The notes below the pieces were generated by a model that had not been told where the DNA came from, did not search any database, and saw only the letters and a program-made list of their open reading frames with translations. A stretch of DNA of 64,000 nucleotides from Pseudomonas salomonii. GTDB taxonomy: Bacteria; Pseudomonadota; Gammaproteobacteria; Pseudomonadales; Pseudomonadaceae. This document shows positions 15,266 through 24,427 of this stretch, piece by piece. The translations under genes and the position numbers were made by a program. Numbering within the stretch: position 1 is the first letter of the stretch; each line of letters opens with the position of its first letter. The DNA is taken from NCBI RefSeq assembly GCF_900107155.1, contig NZ_FNOX01000004.1, forward strand, positions 62,001-126,000, read 5' to 3'.

Positions 15266-16309
15266 TTAAGACGTTTGCCCAGTGTTATCGACTGGTGTTT
15301 TGGTTTCTTGCCAGGATATTTTCCTGTCGTGTCGGAGCGTGTCGTTCAACTGGCTGAATAGCTGGCAAATCGGTCTGATCTCGTTGCTGGTGTACACACG
15401 ATCGATCTTCTCAATGTCACCAAACCCGCCGCTGTTTTCCGGAATAATCCCGGCCAGGGCAGGGTTCATCCGCCAGGCGGCGATCACGTCATTGCGGGTG
15501 ATGTTCTTCACCTTCTCCAGCTCGTCCTTGGCCTGAAAGTCGCCCACGGGAATGATCTGGATCGCGTTCTCCTTGCCGTTGGGAATGTTGACGAACATCG
15601 AGCGGAAGTTGCCCACGCCCTTGCTGGCGCTGATCTGGGCGCGCAGGTTGTCTTCGTCTTCCTCGGTCAGGTCCGGGTCGTTGGTGTAGAAGATGTAACC
15701 CGCATGCGCACCGTTGCTGTAGTAGCGCCGGCGGAACAGGGTCGCGGCTTCGTTGAGCAACAGCGCCTGCAGACCTCCCAGATAATCGGGCACGCCATAG
15801 ATGTTCTGTTCCACGTCGTAGTCTAGGACGTGTTCGATTTCCTCTTGGTCGAAGTCCATGTACTTGCTGTCTGGCAGCAGCATCCGAAACCCACCGTCGA
15901 CCTTCACCCGCATGTTGATCGCTGGCAGGTGCTGCATCTCCAGCACCTCGCCGAATGCGTTGGTGTCGCGGTAGAAATAGGCCTCTCCAAACACCATGTA
16001 ATCCAGGCTCGCCCGTCCCATGGTCTGTGTGCTGCAGCCCTCGGACGGGATGAATTCACGCAACAGCAAGTTGCGCTTGAACTTGGGAATGGCGCCGTGG
16101 TGCGCGTTGGCGCGTAGCAGCTTGGCCAGGCCCGCCCGGGACACCGGTGGCTTGTAGATTTCGCCGTCGTCGCTGAGAAACACCCCCAGGTACTCGCCGA
16201 TGTTGCCGGACAGCACCTGTTCGGGTTCCCCGAAGGTAAACGCCCGCATGGGCTGTGGCTGTCGCGCCTGCTGGCTGGTTTGGGGCTTTTTGTGTCGTGG
16301 CTTGGGCAT
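15266..16309 (-). CDS. Phage portal protein (gpQ, PBSX/P2 family)
   Basis: This 347-residue portal forms the dodecameric ring at the packaging vertex. Family features include FTFGEPEQVLSG near the start, GRASLDYMVFGEAYFYRD, VPDYLGGLQALLLNEAATLF, and NITRNDVIAAWRMNPALAGI near the end. It is read leftward and its first 254 bases overlap the extended 3' end of the terminase gene in another frame. The length is the usual one for P2 gpQ. Confidence 0.93.
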   Translation of the reverse strand: MPKPRHKKPQTSQQARQPQPMRAFTFGEPEQVLSGNIGEYLGVFLSDDGEIYKPPVSRAGLAKLLRANAHHGAIPKFKRNLLLREFIPSEGCSTQTMGRASLDYMVFGEAYFYRDTNAFGEVLEMQHLPAINMRVKVDGGFRMLLPDSKYMDFDQEEIEHVLDYDVEQNIYGVPDYLGGLQALLLNEAATLFRRRYYSNGAHAGYIFYTNDPDLTEEDEDNLRAQISASKGVGNFRSMFVNIPNGKENAIQIIPVGDFQAKDELEKVKNITRNDVIAAWRMNPALAGIIPENSGGFGDIEKIDRVYTSNEIRPICQLFSQLNDTLRHDRKISWQETKTPVDNTGQTS

Positions 16310-18113
16310 TGTTTCCGCTCGTGACGTAGCGGCTACGGCGCCGCTTGTTGGTGTTGAGGGGTTCGTTGAACAGGGCGTGCATGATCGACCAAGCGATATC
16401 GGCGTGGCCGGTGGCGTCAGTGCGCGAAGCGCTGTACGTCACTTGGCCGCTGGTGGTGGTGCCGCGTTTAATGGTCAGAAACGCCTGGGCGATGTCGGTC
16501 CAGCCGGCGTCCCATTCGATGCGGCTCCCCTGGATCGTGTCCTGGGCCTTGAGTACCAGCGTGTTTTTGGTTTCAAGGCTGTAATGGATCGCGGTCGCTC
16601 GCGGATAGAAGTCGCGCACCAGGTCAAACACGCCGTAGCCAATACCGGTCGTGTCGATGCCGATGTGCTGCACGTTGAAACGCTCGGTAAGTTTCTTAAC
16701 CTGTTCGGCCTGGTACTTGAACGACTGCCCACGCCAACTGTGTTTTTCCAGGATGCGGAATTTCGCCCCGGGTTCCAGTGGCGGAGCGACCACCACGCAC
16801 GTGGCGTCGTCGCGGGTGCGGCTGGGATCGTAACCAAGCCACACCGGGCTGTTGCCGAACGGCCGATCCAGATCCGGGTTGAAGTCTTCCCACAACGACA
16901 GGTCGGAGTAGCACCGCTCCAGGTCTTTGAGGCCGAACGCGCTCTGGCTGCTGTCGATGAACTTGCAGTAAAACAGCTGCTGGAATTTGTCTTCGTCGTA
17001 CTCCAGCTGCAGCTGCTCCAGGTCGAACAGATCGCACCCGCCATCGATCGCGTCCTGGATGGTGATGGTCTTGCGCCATTGACCATCTGGGCACAGCGCG
17101 CCCTGCGTGTAGGACGCCTCGGTAGGCCAGGTGCCGCCGGCTTTCTTGCCGCGTTTGCTGTTGCGGAATTCCTCCCCGGACCAGAACGGGTATGCCTGGT
17201 GCGAGACTGCGCTGGGAGTCGAAAAGTAGGTTTTTCGCCACTTCTTGTGGGTACCCATGGCGCTGGCCACGGTGCTGAGCTTTTCGAAGTCGCGGATCCA
17301 GAAGTACTCATCCACGTACACATGGCCGTGGTAGCCCTGGGCGGTGCTGCTGTTGGTCGAAAGGAAGCGCAGCTCGGCGCCATTGCTGAGCGTGATCGGG
17401 TTGCCGGTCAGCTCGATATCGAACCACTGTTTGGCAAACTGGATGATGTAGCTGCGGAAGATCTCTGACTGCGAGCGGCTGGCCGATAGGAATACCTGGT
17501 TGTCACCAGTCAACACCGCGTCCATGAACGCTTCGCCGGCGAAGTAGTAGGTCAGGCCTACCTGGCGACTTTTGAGAATGTTGCGGATCCGGCTCGTCAG
17601 CGGGTTTTGCTTGGCCGCGAACAACTCCTGCTGATAGCGGTACATCTTGCTGATGAACTTATCCAGGAAGTCGACTTCGGTCAGACCGCTGATGTCGTTC
17701 TTGGCCTTCTTTTCCTTTTTCCTGTCGCCGCCCTCGCCACGGCTGGAGCGTTCGCCACGCGACCGCCTGCGCGGTTCCTGGGGCTCGCCCATGTCGTCGC
17801 CGTTCGATGCTGCCACCGGTGCGGGTTTGGCCGCTTGTTTCAGCAGGCGTTCGCGAACGATGGTCAGTCGGTCCAGTTCGTTGAGGTCGTCTTTGGACAG
17901 GCTGCCAACCTTGTCCAGGAGGAGGGTGATCCGCCGGCCAACGGCAGTCAGCGGTTCTTCGTCCGACAGCATGTCCTCCCAACCGCCCTGGCGGATCCAG
18001 TAATAGACGATCCGGATATTGGGTAGGTTGAGCTGCGCCTGAATTTCCTTGGCCTTACAGCGGCGCAGAAACAGGCGTTTGGCGGCTTCTTTAACTTCGG
18101 TCGAGTAGTACAT
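16056..18113 (-). CDS. Large terminase subunit, ATPase (gpP), with an unusual 3' extension
   Basis: This protein translocates DNA into the prohead. It has an N-terminal HTH (KAKEIQAQLNLPNIRIVYYW), a charged linker near residues 105-140, an adenine/P-loop region (LKSRQVGLTYYFAGEAF) and Walker B HVYVDEYFWI. The nuclease half has LGYDPSRTRDDATCVVV and IGIDTTGIGYGVFD. The open frame gives 685 residues, while P2 gpP has about 590. The last 80 or so residues are the portal gene read in another frame and are rich in Arg, Gln and Gly. A stop would appear at residue 603 with a single base difference (see findings), so the tail is probably a recent extension. Confidence 0.93.
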   Translation of the reverse strand: MYYSTEVKEAAKRLFLRRCKAKEIQAQLNLPNIRIVYYWIRQGGWEDMLSDEEPLTAVGRRITLLLDKVGSLSKDDLNELDRLTIVRERLLKQAAKPAPVAASNGDDMGEPQEPRRRSRGERSSRGEGGDRKKEKKAKNDISGLTEVDFLDKFISKMYRYQQELFAAKQNPLTSRIRNILKSRQVGLTYYFAGEAFMDAVLTGDNQVFLSASRSQSEIFRSYIIQFAKQWFDIELTGNPITLSNGAELRFLSTNSSTAQGYHGHVYVDEYFWIRDFEKLSTVASAMGTHKKWRKTYFSTPSAVSHQAYPFWSGEEFRNSKRGKKAGGTWPTEASYTQGALCPDGQWRKTITIQDAIDGGCDLFDLEQLQLEYDEDKFQQLFYCKFIDSSQSAFGLKDLERCYSDLSLWEDFNPDLDRPFGNSPVWLGYDPSRTRDDATCVVVAPPLEPGAKFRILEKHSWRGQSFKYQAEQVKKLTERFNVQHIGIDTTGIGYGVFDLVRDFYPRATAIHYSLETKNTLVLKAQDTIQGSRIEWDAGWTDIAQAFLTIKRGTTTSGQVTYSASRTDATGHADIAWSIMHALFNEPLNTNKRRRSRYVTSGNNAQATTQKAPNQPAGATATAHAGVYLRGTRTGAVRQHRRVPGGVSQRRRRNLQATGVPGGPGQAATRQRAPRRHSQVQAQLAVA

Positions 18114-18170
18114 GGGACGCAGTCTATGCGGCGAAAACGCTGTAAACGCGGGGTTAAATTCCGTGATCCA

Positions 18171-18189
18171 CCTATATCGCGAATATAGG
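18171..18189. promoter_or_regulatory. Palindrome between the divergent late operons
   Basis: CCTATAT (18171-18177) and ATATAGG (18183-18189) form an inverted repeat around CGCGA. It lies in the 162-bp gap between the leftward terminase and rightward scaffold genes, where the two late promoters must be. It is a good candidate for the binding site of the Ogr-like activator or of an operator protein. Confidence 0.45.
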
Positions 18190-18275
18190 AGAAACGCGCA
18201 TTTGAACCGTTTGTTTGAGGCTTGGCGGCTCCCTATCGTGGCGGCTCATTCAACGATTGAGCGCAGTTATCGCCC

Positions 18276-19190
18276 ATGCCCCGTTCCCTTGTTTCGTACT
18301 GGAAACGTGTCGCCACCAGCGGCACCACCGCCGATGGCCGCGAGATCCTTCCCCAGGAACTGCGCGATATCGCTGAAACCTACAAGCCGTCCAGATACAC
18401 GGCGGTGATCTGGTGCGATCACGAACGCTGGAGCGGTTCCCACGGCACCGTCTTTGCTGTGCGACTGGTGGAAGAAGGTGAAGACCTGGAGCCCGGGCAA
18501 ATCGCCTTGGAGGCGCAGCTCAAGCCGAACGACCGCCTTCTGCAGCTGAATGATCAGGGCCAAAAGCTTTTCTCCAGCATCGAGATCACCCCGAACTTCG
18601 CAGGCAGCGGAAAAGCTTACCTGACAGGTCTGGGCGTCACCGATGAGCCGGCCAGCCTGGGAACCCAGGAACTCTATTTTTCGAAGCAAACCCACAAAAA
18701 CTCCTTTTATGCCGCCTCCGTCGAACTGGGCTCCTTTGAAGCTGAACCGCAGAGCGAGGTCGGCAAGCTGATCTGCTTGCTCACTGGCCTGTTCAAGCGC
18801 TTTGCCACGGACGCCGAGCCCGCCGAACCCACCACCCCAACCGAGAGCAAACCCCCAATGGATGAAGCTACCGCAACGGCCCTCAAAGCCCTGCTGGAGC
18901 AGCTGCTTGTCGTCGCTGCCGGCATTCAGGCTGTGATTGAACCCGCCGCCGCAGATGCACCAGAACCCGATCAGGCGCCAATCGACGATGTGAGCGCTGC
19001 CGTAGACGAGATCGTCACTACAGCCGAGGAAGAACGTGAGTTCCGCCGTAGCGGTGGATCGAACAAGGCCGTTCTGGCTCAGTTGGAAAAGCTGCAAAAG
19101 CAGTTCTCCGCCCTGCGGAACGACTCGACCGGTCGCCAGTTGCCACGCAATCCCGGCCCAGTGACCACCACCAAAAAGCGGGTGCTCTGA
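18276..19190 (+). CDS. Capsid scaffold and maturation protease (gpO, GPO family)
   Basis: This is 304 residues. The N-terminal half matches the GPO serine protease (TADGREILPQELRDIAETY, then AVIWCDHERW, then FAGSGKAYLTGLGVTDEPAS). The C-terminal half is an Ala/Glu/Pro-rich scaffold with a coiled coil (AVLAQLEKLQKQFSALRND). It assembles and then trims the prohead. It opens the rightward capsid operon; the stop is one base before the capsid gene's start codon. Confidence 0.9.
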   Translation: MPRSLVSYWKRVATSGTTADGREILPQELRDIAETYKPSRYTAVIWCDHERWSGSHGTVFAVRLVEEGEDLEPGQIALEAQLKPNDRLLQLNDQGQKLFSSIEITPNFAGSGKAYLTGLGVTDEPASLGTQELYFSKQTHKNSFYAASVELGSFEAEPQSEVGKLICLLTGLFKRFATDAEPAEPTTPTESKPPMDEATATALKALLEQLLVVAAGIQAVIEPAAADAPEPDQAPIDDVSAAVDEIVTTAEEEREFRRSGGSNKAVLAQLEKLQKQFSALRNDSTGRQLPRNPGPVTTTKKRVL

Positions 19191-19191
19191 T

Positions 19192-20214
19192 ATGGCCCAG
19201 CCATTAAGCGCCCGTGGCGCCAAACAATATGCCGAGCTGCAGGAAGCGATGGCCGAAGCGTACGGCGTCGAGCGATCGAGCCGCATGTTCAGTGTGGACC
19301 CGACGATTGCCCAAGAGCTGAACGACGCTATCACTGCGAAAGCTGACTTCCTGGAGCGTATCAACGTCGTTCCGGTGAGTGAGATCAAAGGCGAAAAAGT
19401 CTTCATCGGTGTGAATGGTCCGGTCACTGGTCGCACCAATACCAAAACCACCGACCGCGAAGCCAAAGACGCATCAGCGTTGGACAATACCACCTACGAG
19501 CTGGCCGATACCCAGTCGGACGTGGGGCTGCCGTACGCCAAGATCGATGCCTGGGCGAAGTTTCCAGACTTCAAAGAGCGCTATTCCGCGGCGGTGCAAA
19601 AACGCATTGCTCAGGACCGTATTGTTATCGGTTTCCACGGCACCAGTGCGGCAACTCAGACCGATCTGGCGGCTAATCCCAAGCTGCAGGACGTGAACAA
19701 AGGTTGGCTGCAGCAACTGCGCGAGCAAGCCCCGCAACAGGTGCTGAAAGAGGGTAAGACTGCCGGTAAGGTCACGCTGGGCGCCGGTGGCGACTACGCC
19801 AACCTTGATGCCCTGGTGCACGACACCAAGCAAATGGTGGACGAAATCCTGCGCGAAGACGGCGACCTGGTCGCGATCATCGGCACCGATTTGCTCGCCG
19901 CTGACAAGGCTAAGTTGTACACCAAACAGGGCGACACCCCGACTGAAAAGGAGCGTATCGAAAACGCCCAGGTGATCGCGACCTATGGCGGCCTGCCGGC
20001 GTTCAGCGTCCCGAACTTCCCGGTCAACGCGGTGCTGGTCACCAGCTGGGACAACCTCTCGATTTACTACCAGGACACCAGCTGGCGTAAGCAGACGATC
20101 GAGAACCCGAAGCGCTCACGCGTTGAGGACTACAACAGCCGCAATGAAGGTTATGTGATCGAGCAGCTGGAAAAGATCGCGTTCACCGAAAACGTTGAGT
20201 TGGTGGCCGCGTGA
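19192..20214 (+). CDS. Major capsid protein (gpN, P2 family)
   Basis: This 340-residue P2-family coat protein has the family start (AKQYAELQEAMAEAYGVE), LPYAKIDAWAKFPDFKERY and the C-terminal RVEDYNSRNEGYVIE. It forms the icosahedral shell after cleavage by gpO. The length matches P2 gpN closely. Its stop overlaps the start of the small terminase gene. Confidence 0.95.
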   Translation: MAQPLSARGAKQYAELQEAMAEAYGVERSSRMFSVDPTIAQELNDAITAKADFLERINVVPVSEIKGEKVFIGVNGPVTGRTNTKTTDREAKDASALDNTTYELADTQSDVGLPYAKIDAWAKFPDFKERYSAAVQKRIAQDRIVIGFHGTSAATQTDLAANPKLQDVNKGWLQQLREQAPQQVLKEGKTAGKVTLGAGGDYANLDALVHDTKQMVDEILREDGDLVAIIGTDLLAADKAKLYTKQGDTPTEKERIENAQVIATYGGLPAFSVPNFPVNAVLVTSWDNLSIYYQDTSWRKQTIENPKRSRVEDYNSRNEGYVIEQLEKIAFTENVELVAA

Positions 20215-20939
20215 GCCTGGCCCTGGCGCACAAGCGCCGCACCCTGGCCATGGGCAGCACAGCAGTAGCGGCGCTCGCCGCTGCCGCTGACTTGGCCTAC
20301 TCGCCGGCGGATGCCCTGAGCAGCCCCGCCAATGCGCGCAAACACCTGCTACTGCAGGAGGCGGCGTTGGACCAGGATCTGGAGCGCCTGAGCGCGATGA
20401 AAGGCGCGTTGGCAGGGCGCCAATTGCTCAAGCGCGACGAGTTGCTGCCCAAATACCAGGAATACGTCCAGCGCTATTGCGAGTCGGGGCTGAACTTCAC
20501 CAATCGCGTTGCGGTGCAGGTGATGGTGTGGCTGTTCGATACCGCCCAGTTTGAAGACGCGCTGGAGCTGGCTGACTTCCTGATGGAGCAGGGCCAGAAG
20601 ATGCCGGAGCGATTCAAGCGCCGTGACATCCAGACCTTTGTTGCTGATGCGATCGCAGACTGGGCCTACGACGAATACAACGCGGGCCGCAGCCCTGAGC
20701 CCTATCTATCCGATCTGCTGCCCCGTGTTGACGGCGAATGGGACCTGCCTGAGCAGATCCCGAGCAACTACCACAAGTTAATCGGTATGCGGGCTATGGA
20801 GGCTGAGCAGTGGGAAACCGCGCTCAAGCATTTGGAGCGCTCTACCGAGCTGTACCCGAAGGCCGGCAACGACACACGCATTAAAAAAGTCCGCAGGGCC
20901 TTGGAAAAACAAGCGGCCGTTACCCCGGCCACCGAATAA
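20211..20939 (+). CDS. Small terminase subunit (gpM)
   Basis: This 242-residue P2 gpM-like endonuclease subunit recognises cos. The family segments ARKHLLLQEAALDQDLERL, KPKYQEYVQRY-like PKYQEYVQRYCESG and VMVWLFDTAQFEDALELADF are visible. The C-terminal third has a TPR-like repeat (ALKHLERSTELYPKAGND). It overlaps the capsid stop by four bases (GTGA). Confidence 0.9.
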   Translation: MSLALAHKRRTLAMGSTAVAALAAAADLAYSPADALSSPANARKHLLLQEAALDQDLERLSAMKGALAGRQLLKRDELLPKYQEYVQRYCESGLNFTNRVAVQVMVWLFDTAQFEDALELADFLMEQGQKMPERFKRRDIQTFVADAIADWAYDEYNAGRSPEPYLSDLLPRVDGEWDLPEQIPSNYHKLIGMRAMEAEQWETALKHLERSTELYPKAGNDTRIKKVRRALEKQAAVTPATE

Positions 20940-21036
20940 CCGACTACCCCCCCAGCGGGGACCTGTGGAAGTGAGCCGCCCATTTATGGACCGTCCCACT
21001 GAAAACAGGCTCCCCGCCCTATTTGAGCGGCCAGCA

Positions 21037-21498
21037 ATGAGCTTTTCCGGGAAACCCACCACCTTTGTGGAGCAGACGATAGAGAACGACGGCTTTTGGC
21101 CCGACCTCTCTGTGTCCGAATTCCAGAAGGAACAACGCCTGCCGGCGGAGTACCTGGTGGAGCTGCTGGCCGACGCATTGAACGCGGCGATGGTCGAGGT
21201 CAATACGGACCTGGCCAAGTGCAAAGCTCGCTGGCAAGCCAATGGCGTCACGCGTGTCGAGACCGCGGATTCCAGGCTGCTGCCGGAACGGGCATTTCAG
21301 GTGAAGTTGTACAAGCGCGCCGTGTACTGCCGCGCCAAGGGCAATTCCCTGCCGCAGTTCGCCACCATCACCCGCCGCGAGAGCGCCGAAAACACCGGCA
21401 AGGAAGCGCCCGAACGTGCCGAAACCTTCCTGGCGTTCAGCCAGCAAGCCGTGCGTGCCCTGCAGGGCCGTGGCCGCATCACGGCGGCGCTGTTGTGA
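21037..21498 (+). CDS. Head completion protein (gpL)
   Basis: This is about 153 residues from MSFSGKPTTFVEQT, the usual start of the family; upstream in-frame starts at 20965 and 20986 would add residues with no ribosome site. It contains DGFWPDLSVSEFQKEQRLP and RAVYCRAKGNSLPQF, typical of gpL. It closes the filled head for tail joining. Its stop overlaps the next GTG start (GTGA). Confidence 0.85.
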   Translation: MSFSGKPTTFVEQTIENDGFWPDLSVSEFQKEQRLPAEYLVELLADALNAAMVEVNTDLAKCKARWQANGVTRVETADSRLLPERAFQVKLYKRAVYCRAKGNSLPQFATITRRESAENTGKEAPERAETFLAFSQQAVRALQGRGRITAALL

Positions 21499-21944
21499 TC
21501 CAGCTGCAGGCGCTGACCGCCTACCTGATGGCCCGCAACCTGGTGGAGCCTGAGCAGTTCGACAGCTGGACCGAACAGGTCAGCCTTGAGCTGATCTGGA
21601 AGCCCGACCGCGACGGCCTGCACATGGCTGACATGCGTTATCGCGCGGTGTTCTCCCTGGAGCGTTTCACCGGCAACCCGGCCAGGCTGATGGCGCTGGT
21701 GGGCAGTTGGCTGGAAAACCACGATCCCGATCGGGACCGCCACGAACTACCGGCACCACTGTTTGCCGTTGAACCCCTCGACCAGGACAGCTTCGACGTG
21801 GACCTGTCCCTGGAGTTCGTCGAGCCGCAATACCTGGCTCAGGACCCTGACGGCGAGATCGAGGCGTTCGGCAAGACTTGGGCATTCGTCCCGTTCGATC
21901 TGTGGGTTGCCGAGCATGGCGAGGTGGGCAGCAATGGCCGCTAA
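21495..21944 (+). CDS. Tail completion protein (gpR)
   Basis: This is 149 residues starting at the GTG that overlaps the gpL stop. VIQLQALTAYLMARNLV, then SLELIWKPDRDGLHMADMRY and a Phe/Asp-rich C-terminus match the P2 gpR family, which acts at the tail end that joins the head. Its 3' end overlaps the next gene by 11 bases. Confidence 0.8.
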   Translation: MIQLQALTAYLMARNLVEPEQFDSWTEQVSLELIWKPDRDGLHMADMRYRAVFSLERFTGNPARLMALVGSWLENHDPDRDRHELPAPLFAVEPLDQDSFDVDLSLEFVEPQYLAQDPDGEIEAFGKTWAFVPFDLWVAEHGEVGSNGR

Positions 21945-22614
21945 CCCGCTCGACCTCGATGTCAGGGGCTTGCTCGATGTCGACGCTCAGTTGGCGTTGC
22001 TTGAACTGCCGCCCCAGCTGCGCCGGCGTTTGCTCAACAGAGTGACCACACGCGTACGGACGATGAGCCGTAAGCGCGTGCGGGAGCAGAAGAACACCGA
22101 CGGCACCCCGTTCGCTGAGCGCAAGGGCAATGCCAAGGGCAAAAAGAAGATGGAAGCCGGCCTGGCCAAGCTGCTGCAGGTCACTCGCGTCAGTTCGGAT
22201 GAAGCTGAACTGGGCTGGAAAAACGCCTTGACCCGTTGGGTCGCCGCCCAGCAGCACAACGGCGTCAGCGAACGGCGAACCGCTGCACAGATGCGCCGCT
22301 GGAACAAAGTCCCGCCCGGTATTGCATGCACCGACAAACAGGCCAAGCGCCTGCGCCGGCTGGGCTTCCGTGTTCGCCAGAAGGGCAAAAAGGCGCTGGC
22401 CAGGCCGTCGGTGGCGTGGATTCAAGAGCACGTGAACTACGCCAAGGCCGGCTTGCTGATCCGCATCTTGAACGACGAACAAACAGAAAAAACGGGCGCG
22501 CAAAGCTGGGACATCACCCTGCCAAAACGCCAGTTCCTCGGCGTGGAAACCAGCGGCGAAACCCGCGAGCTGGTTAACCAGGTCTTCGAACAAATCCTTA
22601 ATTCACCCCGCTAA
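21934..22614 (+). CDS. Tail completion/virion morphogenesis protein (gpS)
   Basis: This is 226 residues from MAANPLDLDVRGLLDVDAQL. It is basic, with RRRLLNRVTTRVRTMSRKRVR and TPFAERKGNAKGKKKMEAGL, the pattern of the phage virion morphogenesis family to which P2 gpS belongs. It acts in tail maturation and head-tail joining. It overlaps the preceding gpR gene. Confidence 0.85.
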   Translation: MAANPLDLDVRGLLDVDAQLALLELPPQLRRRLLNRVTTRVRTMSRKRVREQKNTDGTPFAERKGNAKGKKKMEAGLAKLLQVTRVSSDEAELGWKNALTRWVAAQQHNGVSERRTAAQMRRWNKVPPGIACTDKQAKRLRRLGFRVRQKGKKALARPSVAWIQEHVNYAKAGLLIRILNDEQTEKTGAQSWDITLPKRQFLGVETSGETRELVNQVFEQILNSPR

Positions 22615-22625
22615 CGAGGCACAGC

Positions 22626-23753
22626 ATGGCACTTGGCAAAGTCAGCGTTAACAATCTCAATCTGGGCCAAGGGGCCGTGACTGAGATCGAGCGCTATTTC
22701 CTGTTTATCGGGCCAGGCCCGAAAACCGGCCCAAAAAACATCGGCAAACTGTTGCCGCTCAATACCGAAAGCGACCTGGATGCTGCCCTGGGCACTGCAG
22801 CCAGTGACCTGAAAACCCAGATCACTGCAGCGCGCTTGAACGGCGGCGACCGCTGGGCGTGTCTGGCGGCGCCGATCGCGGCCGATGCCGACTGGCGCGT
22901 CTCTCTGGAGGCTTGCCAACAGCAGGGCTTTTCCGTCGAGGCCGCAGTGGTCACCCAACCGGTGACCAAGGGCGAAGACCTGACCGCCATGCATGACGCG
23001 GCTGTGTTGGTGAACAACGTTTACGGCCGCCGGTTGTTCGTGATGGCCGCGACTGCCAGTCCGACCGTGCTGCAGTCCTGGTCGGAATATGTCGCCGAAC
23101 AAAAGGCGATCACCGCAAACGTGGCCGCGCCCCGTGTGCTGGCTGTACCGCAGCTGCATGGCAATGACCTTGGCGTGCTGGCCGGTCGCTTGGCCGATGC
23201 AGCCGTGAGTATTGCCGACAGCCCAATGCGCGTGGCCACTGGTGCTGTAAACGGCCTCGGCAGCGTGCCGGTCGACAAAGATGGCGTGCCGCTGCCGTCC
23301 GCGATCCGCGCCGAGCTGGACAAGGCCCGCTTTTCTGTTTCCCAGACCTACCCGGATTACCCGGGCGTGTATTGGGGTGACGGCAACATGCTGGACACCC
23401 CAGGCAGTGACTACCAGGTCGTTGAATATCTGCGCCTGGCGGACAAGGCCGCACGCCAGGTACGGCCTCTGCTGATTCGCCGCGTGGCCGATCGCCGCTT
23501 GAACAACACCCCCAACAGCATGGCCGTGAACGTTAACGCGCTGATGGCGCCACTGCGCCAGATGGCCAAGTCGGTCAAGTTCGCCGGCCAGGTGTTCCCG
23601 GGCGAGATCGAAACGCCAAAAGACGGCGACATCGTGTTGACCTGGAAGAGCAAAACCGCCGTCGAGGCGTACATCAAGCTCAAGCCCCACAACTGCCCGA
23701 AAGACCTCACGGCGAACATCGCCCTGGACCTTTCCAACGACGATTCGGAGTAA
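22626..23753 (+). CDS. Contractile tail sheath protein (DUF2586 family)
   Basis: This 375-residue protein forms the contractile sheath. The start MALGKVSVNNLNLGQG, the RYFLFIGPGPKTG segment and the C-terminal VFPGEIETPKDGDIVL match DUF2586 sheath proteins of HP1/K139-type phages rather than the P2 FI family. The next gene is the tube protein, as expected. Confidence 0.85.
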   Translation: MALGKVSVNNLNLGQGAVTEIERYFLFIGPGPKTGPKNIGKLLPLNTESDLDAALGTAASDLKTQITAARLNGGDRWACLAAPIAADADWRVSLEACQQQGFSVEAAVVTQPVTKGEDLTAMHDAAVLVNNVYGRRLFVMAATASPTVLQSWSEYVAEQKAITANVAAPRVLAVPQLHGNDLGVLAGRLADAAVSIADSPMRVATGAVNGLGSVPVDKDGVPLPSAIRAELDKARFSVSQTYPDYPGVYWGDGNMLDTPGSDYQVVEYLRLADKAARQVRPLLIRRVADRRLNNTPNSMAVNVNALMAPLRQMAKSVKFAGQVFPGEIETPKDGDIVLTWKSKTAVEAYIKLKPHNCPKDLTANIALDLSNDDSE

Positions 23754-23759
23754 CCCCCC

Positions 23760-24209
23760 ATGTCACGTATTGGCGGCAAGAACTTTGACGTGAACCTGGG
23801 CGACATGCAGGTCCACGTCGAGAGCTGCACCCTGGACATCACCGACAACAGCAAGACCGCGCAAACCCGGGGCGTGCCTGACGGCTACGTCGACGGCGAT
23901 GTTGCGGCGGCCGGTGAAATCGAACTGGACTCCATCAACTTCAACCTGGTCGTCGAAGCGGCGCGCACTGCCGGCAGCTTTCGCAAGCTGGATGCGTTCG
24001 ACGTGGTGTTCTTCGCCAAGGCCGGCGACGACGAGCTGCGTATTGAAGCGTTCGGCTGCAAATTGAAGGTTTCCAGCTTGCTGAGCATCGATCCCAAAGG
24101 CGGCGAGAAGACCAAGCACAAGGTGCCTTTCGAGGTGACCAGCCCGGACTTTATCCGCATCAACGGCGTGCCTTACCTGGATGCCACCGAGATAGAGGGC
24201 ATTAGCTGA
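23760..24209 (+). CDS. Tail tube protein (DUF2597 family)
   Basis: This 149-residue protein is the inner tube subunit. It starts MSRIGGKNFDVNLGDMQVHV and contains TRGVPDGYVDGDVAAAGEIE and the C-terminal FEVTSPDFIRINGVPYL, as in DUF2597 proteins that follow DUF2586 sheaths in HP1-like phages. The stop overlaps the next gene's start (TGATG). Confidence 0.85.
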   Translation: MSRIGGKNFDVNLGDMQVHVESCTLDITDNSKTAQTRGVPDGYVDGDVAAAGEIELDSINFNLVVEAARTAGSFRKLDAFDVVFFAKAGDDELRIEAFGCKLKVSSLLSIDPKGGEKTKHKVPFEVTSPDFIRINGVPYLDATEIEGIS

Positions 24210-24427
24210 TGGTATGCCCGTTCGATCGCGCCCAAGCACTGGAACAACGTCAGCGGGACCAGGCTATCAAAGCCCAGTTGGCCCAGGCCCGGCGTGAGTC
24301 AGCGGGCCAAAGCCTTACTCACTGCCAGGACTGTGATAACGAGATTCCGGCAGCGCGCCAGGCGCTCGGCGGCAAGACCCGCTGTGTCCCGTGCCAGTCT
24401 TTTTTCGAAAAAGGAGTGCAGCGATGA
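24209..24427 (+). CDS. TraR/DksA-type zinc-finger protein
   Basis: This 72-residue protein has the four-Cys C4 finger CQDC...CVPC near its end (THCQDCDNEIPAARQALGG, then TRCVPCQSFFE). It belongs to the short TraR/DksA family found in P2-like phages between tail and lysis genes. Relatives bind RNA polymerase and mimic DksA with ppGpp; the phage role is not established. Confidence 0.85.
   Translation: MVCPFDRAQALEQRQRDQAIKAQLAQARRESAGQSLTHCQDCDNEIPAARQALGGKTRCVPCQSFFEKGVQR

Noticed and set aside
16200..17468. 422-codon open frame on the plus strand
   Set aside because: It is the complement of the large terminase gene, which has clear Walker motifs and family sequence.
22611..23690. 359-codon open frame on the minus strand
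   Set aside because: It is antisense to the tail sheath gene; the sheath frame matches a known family.
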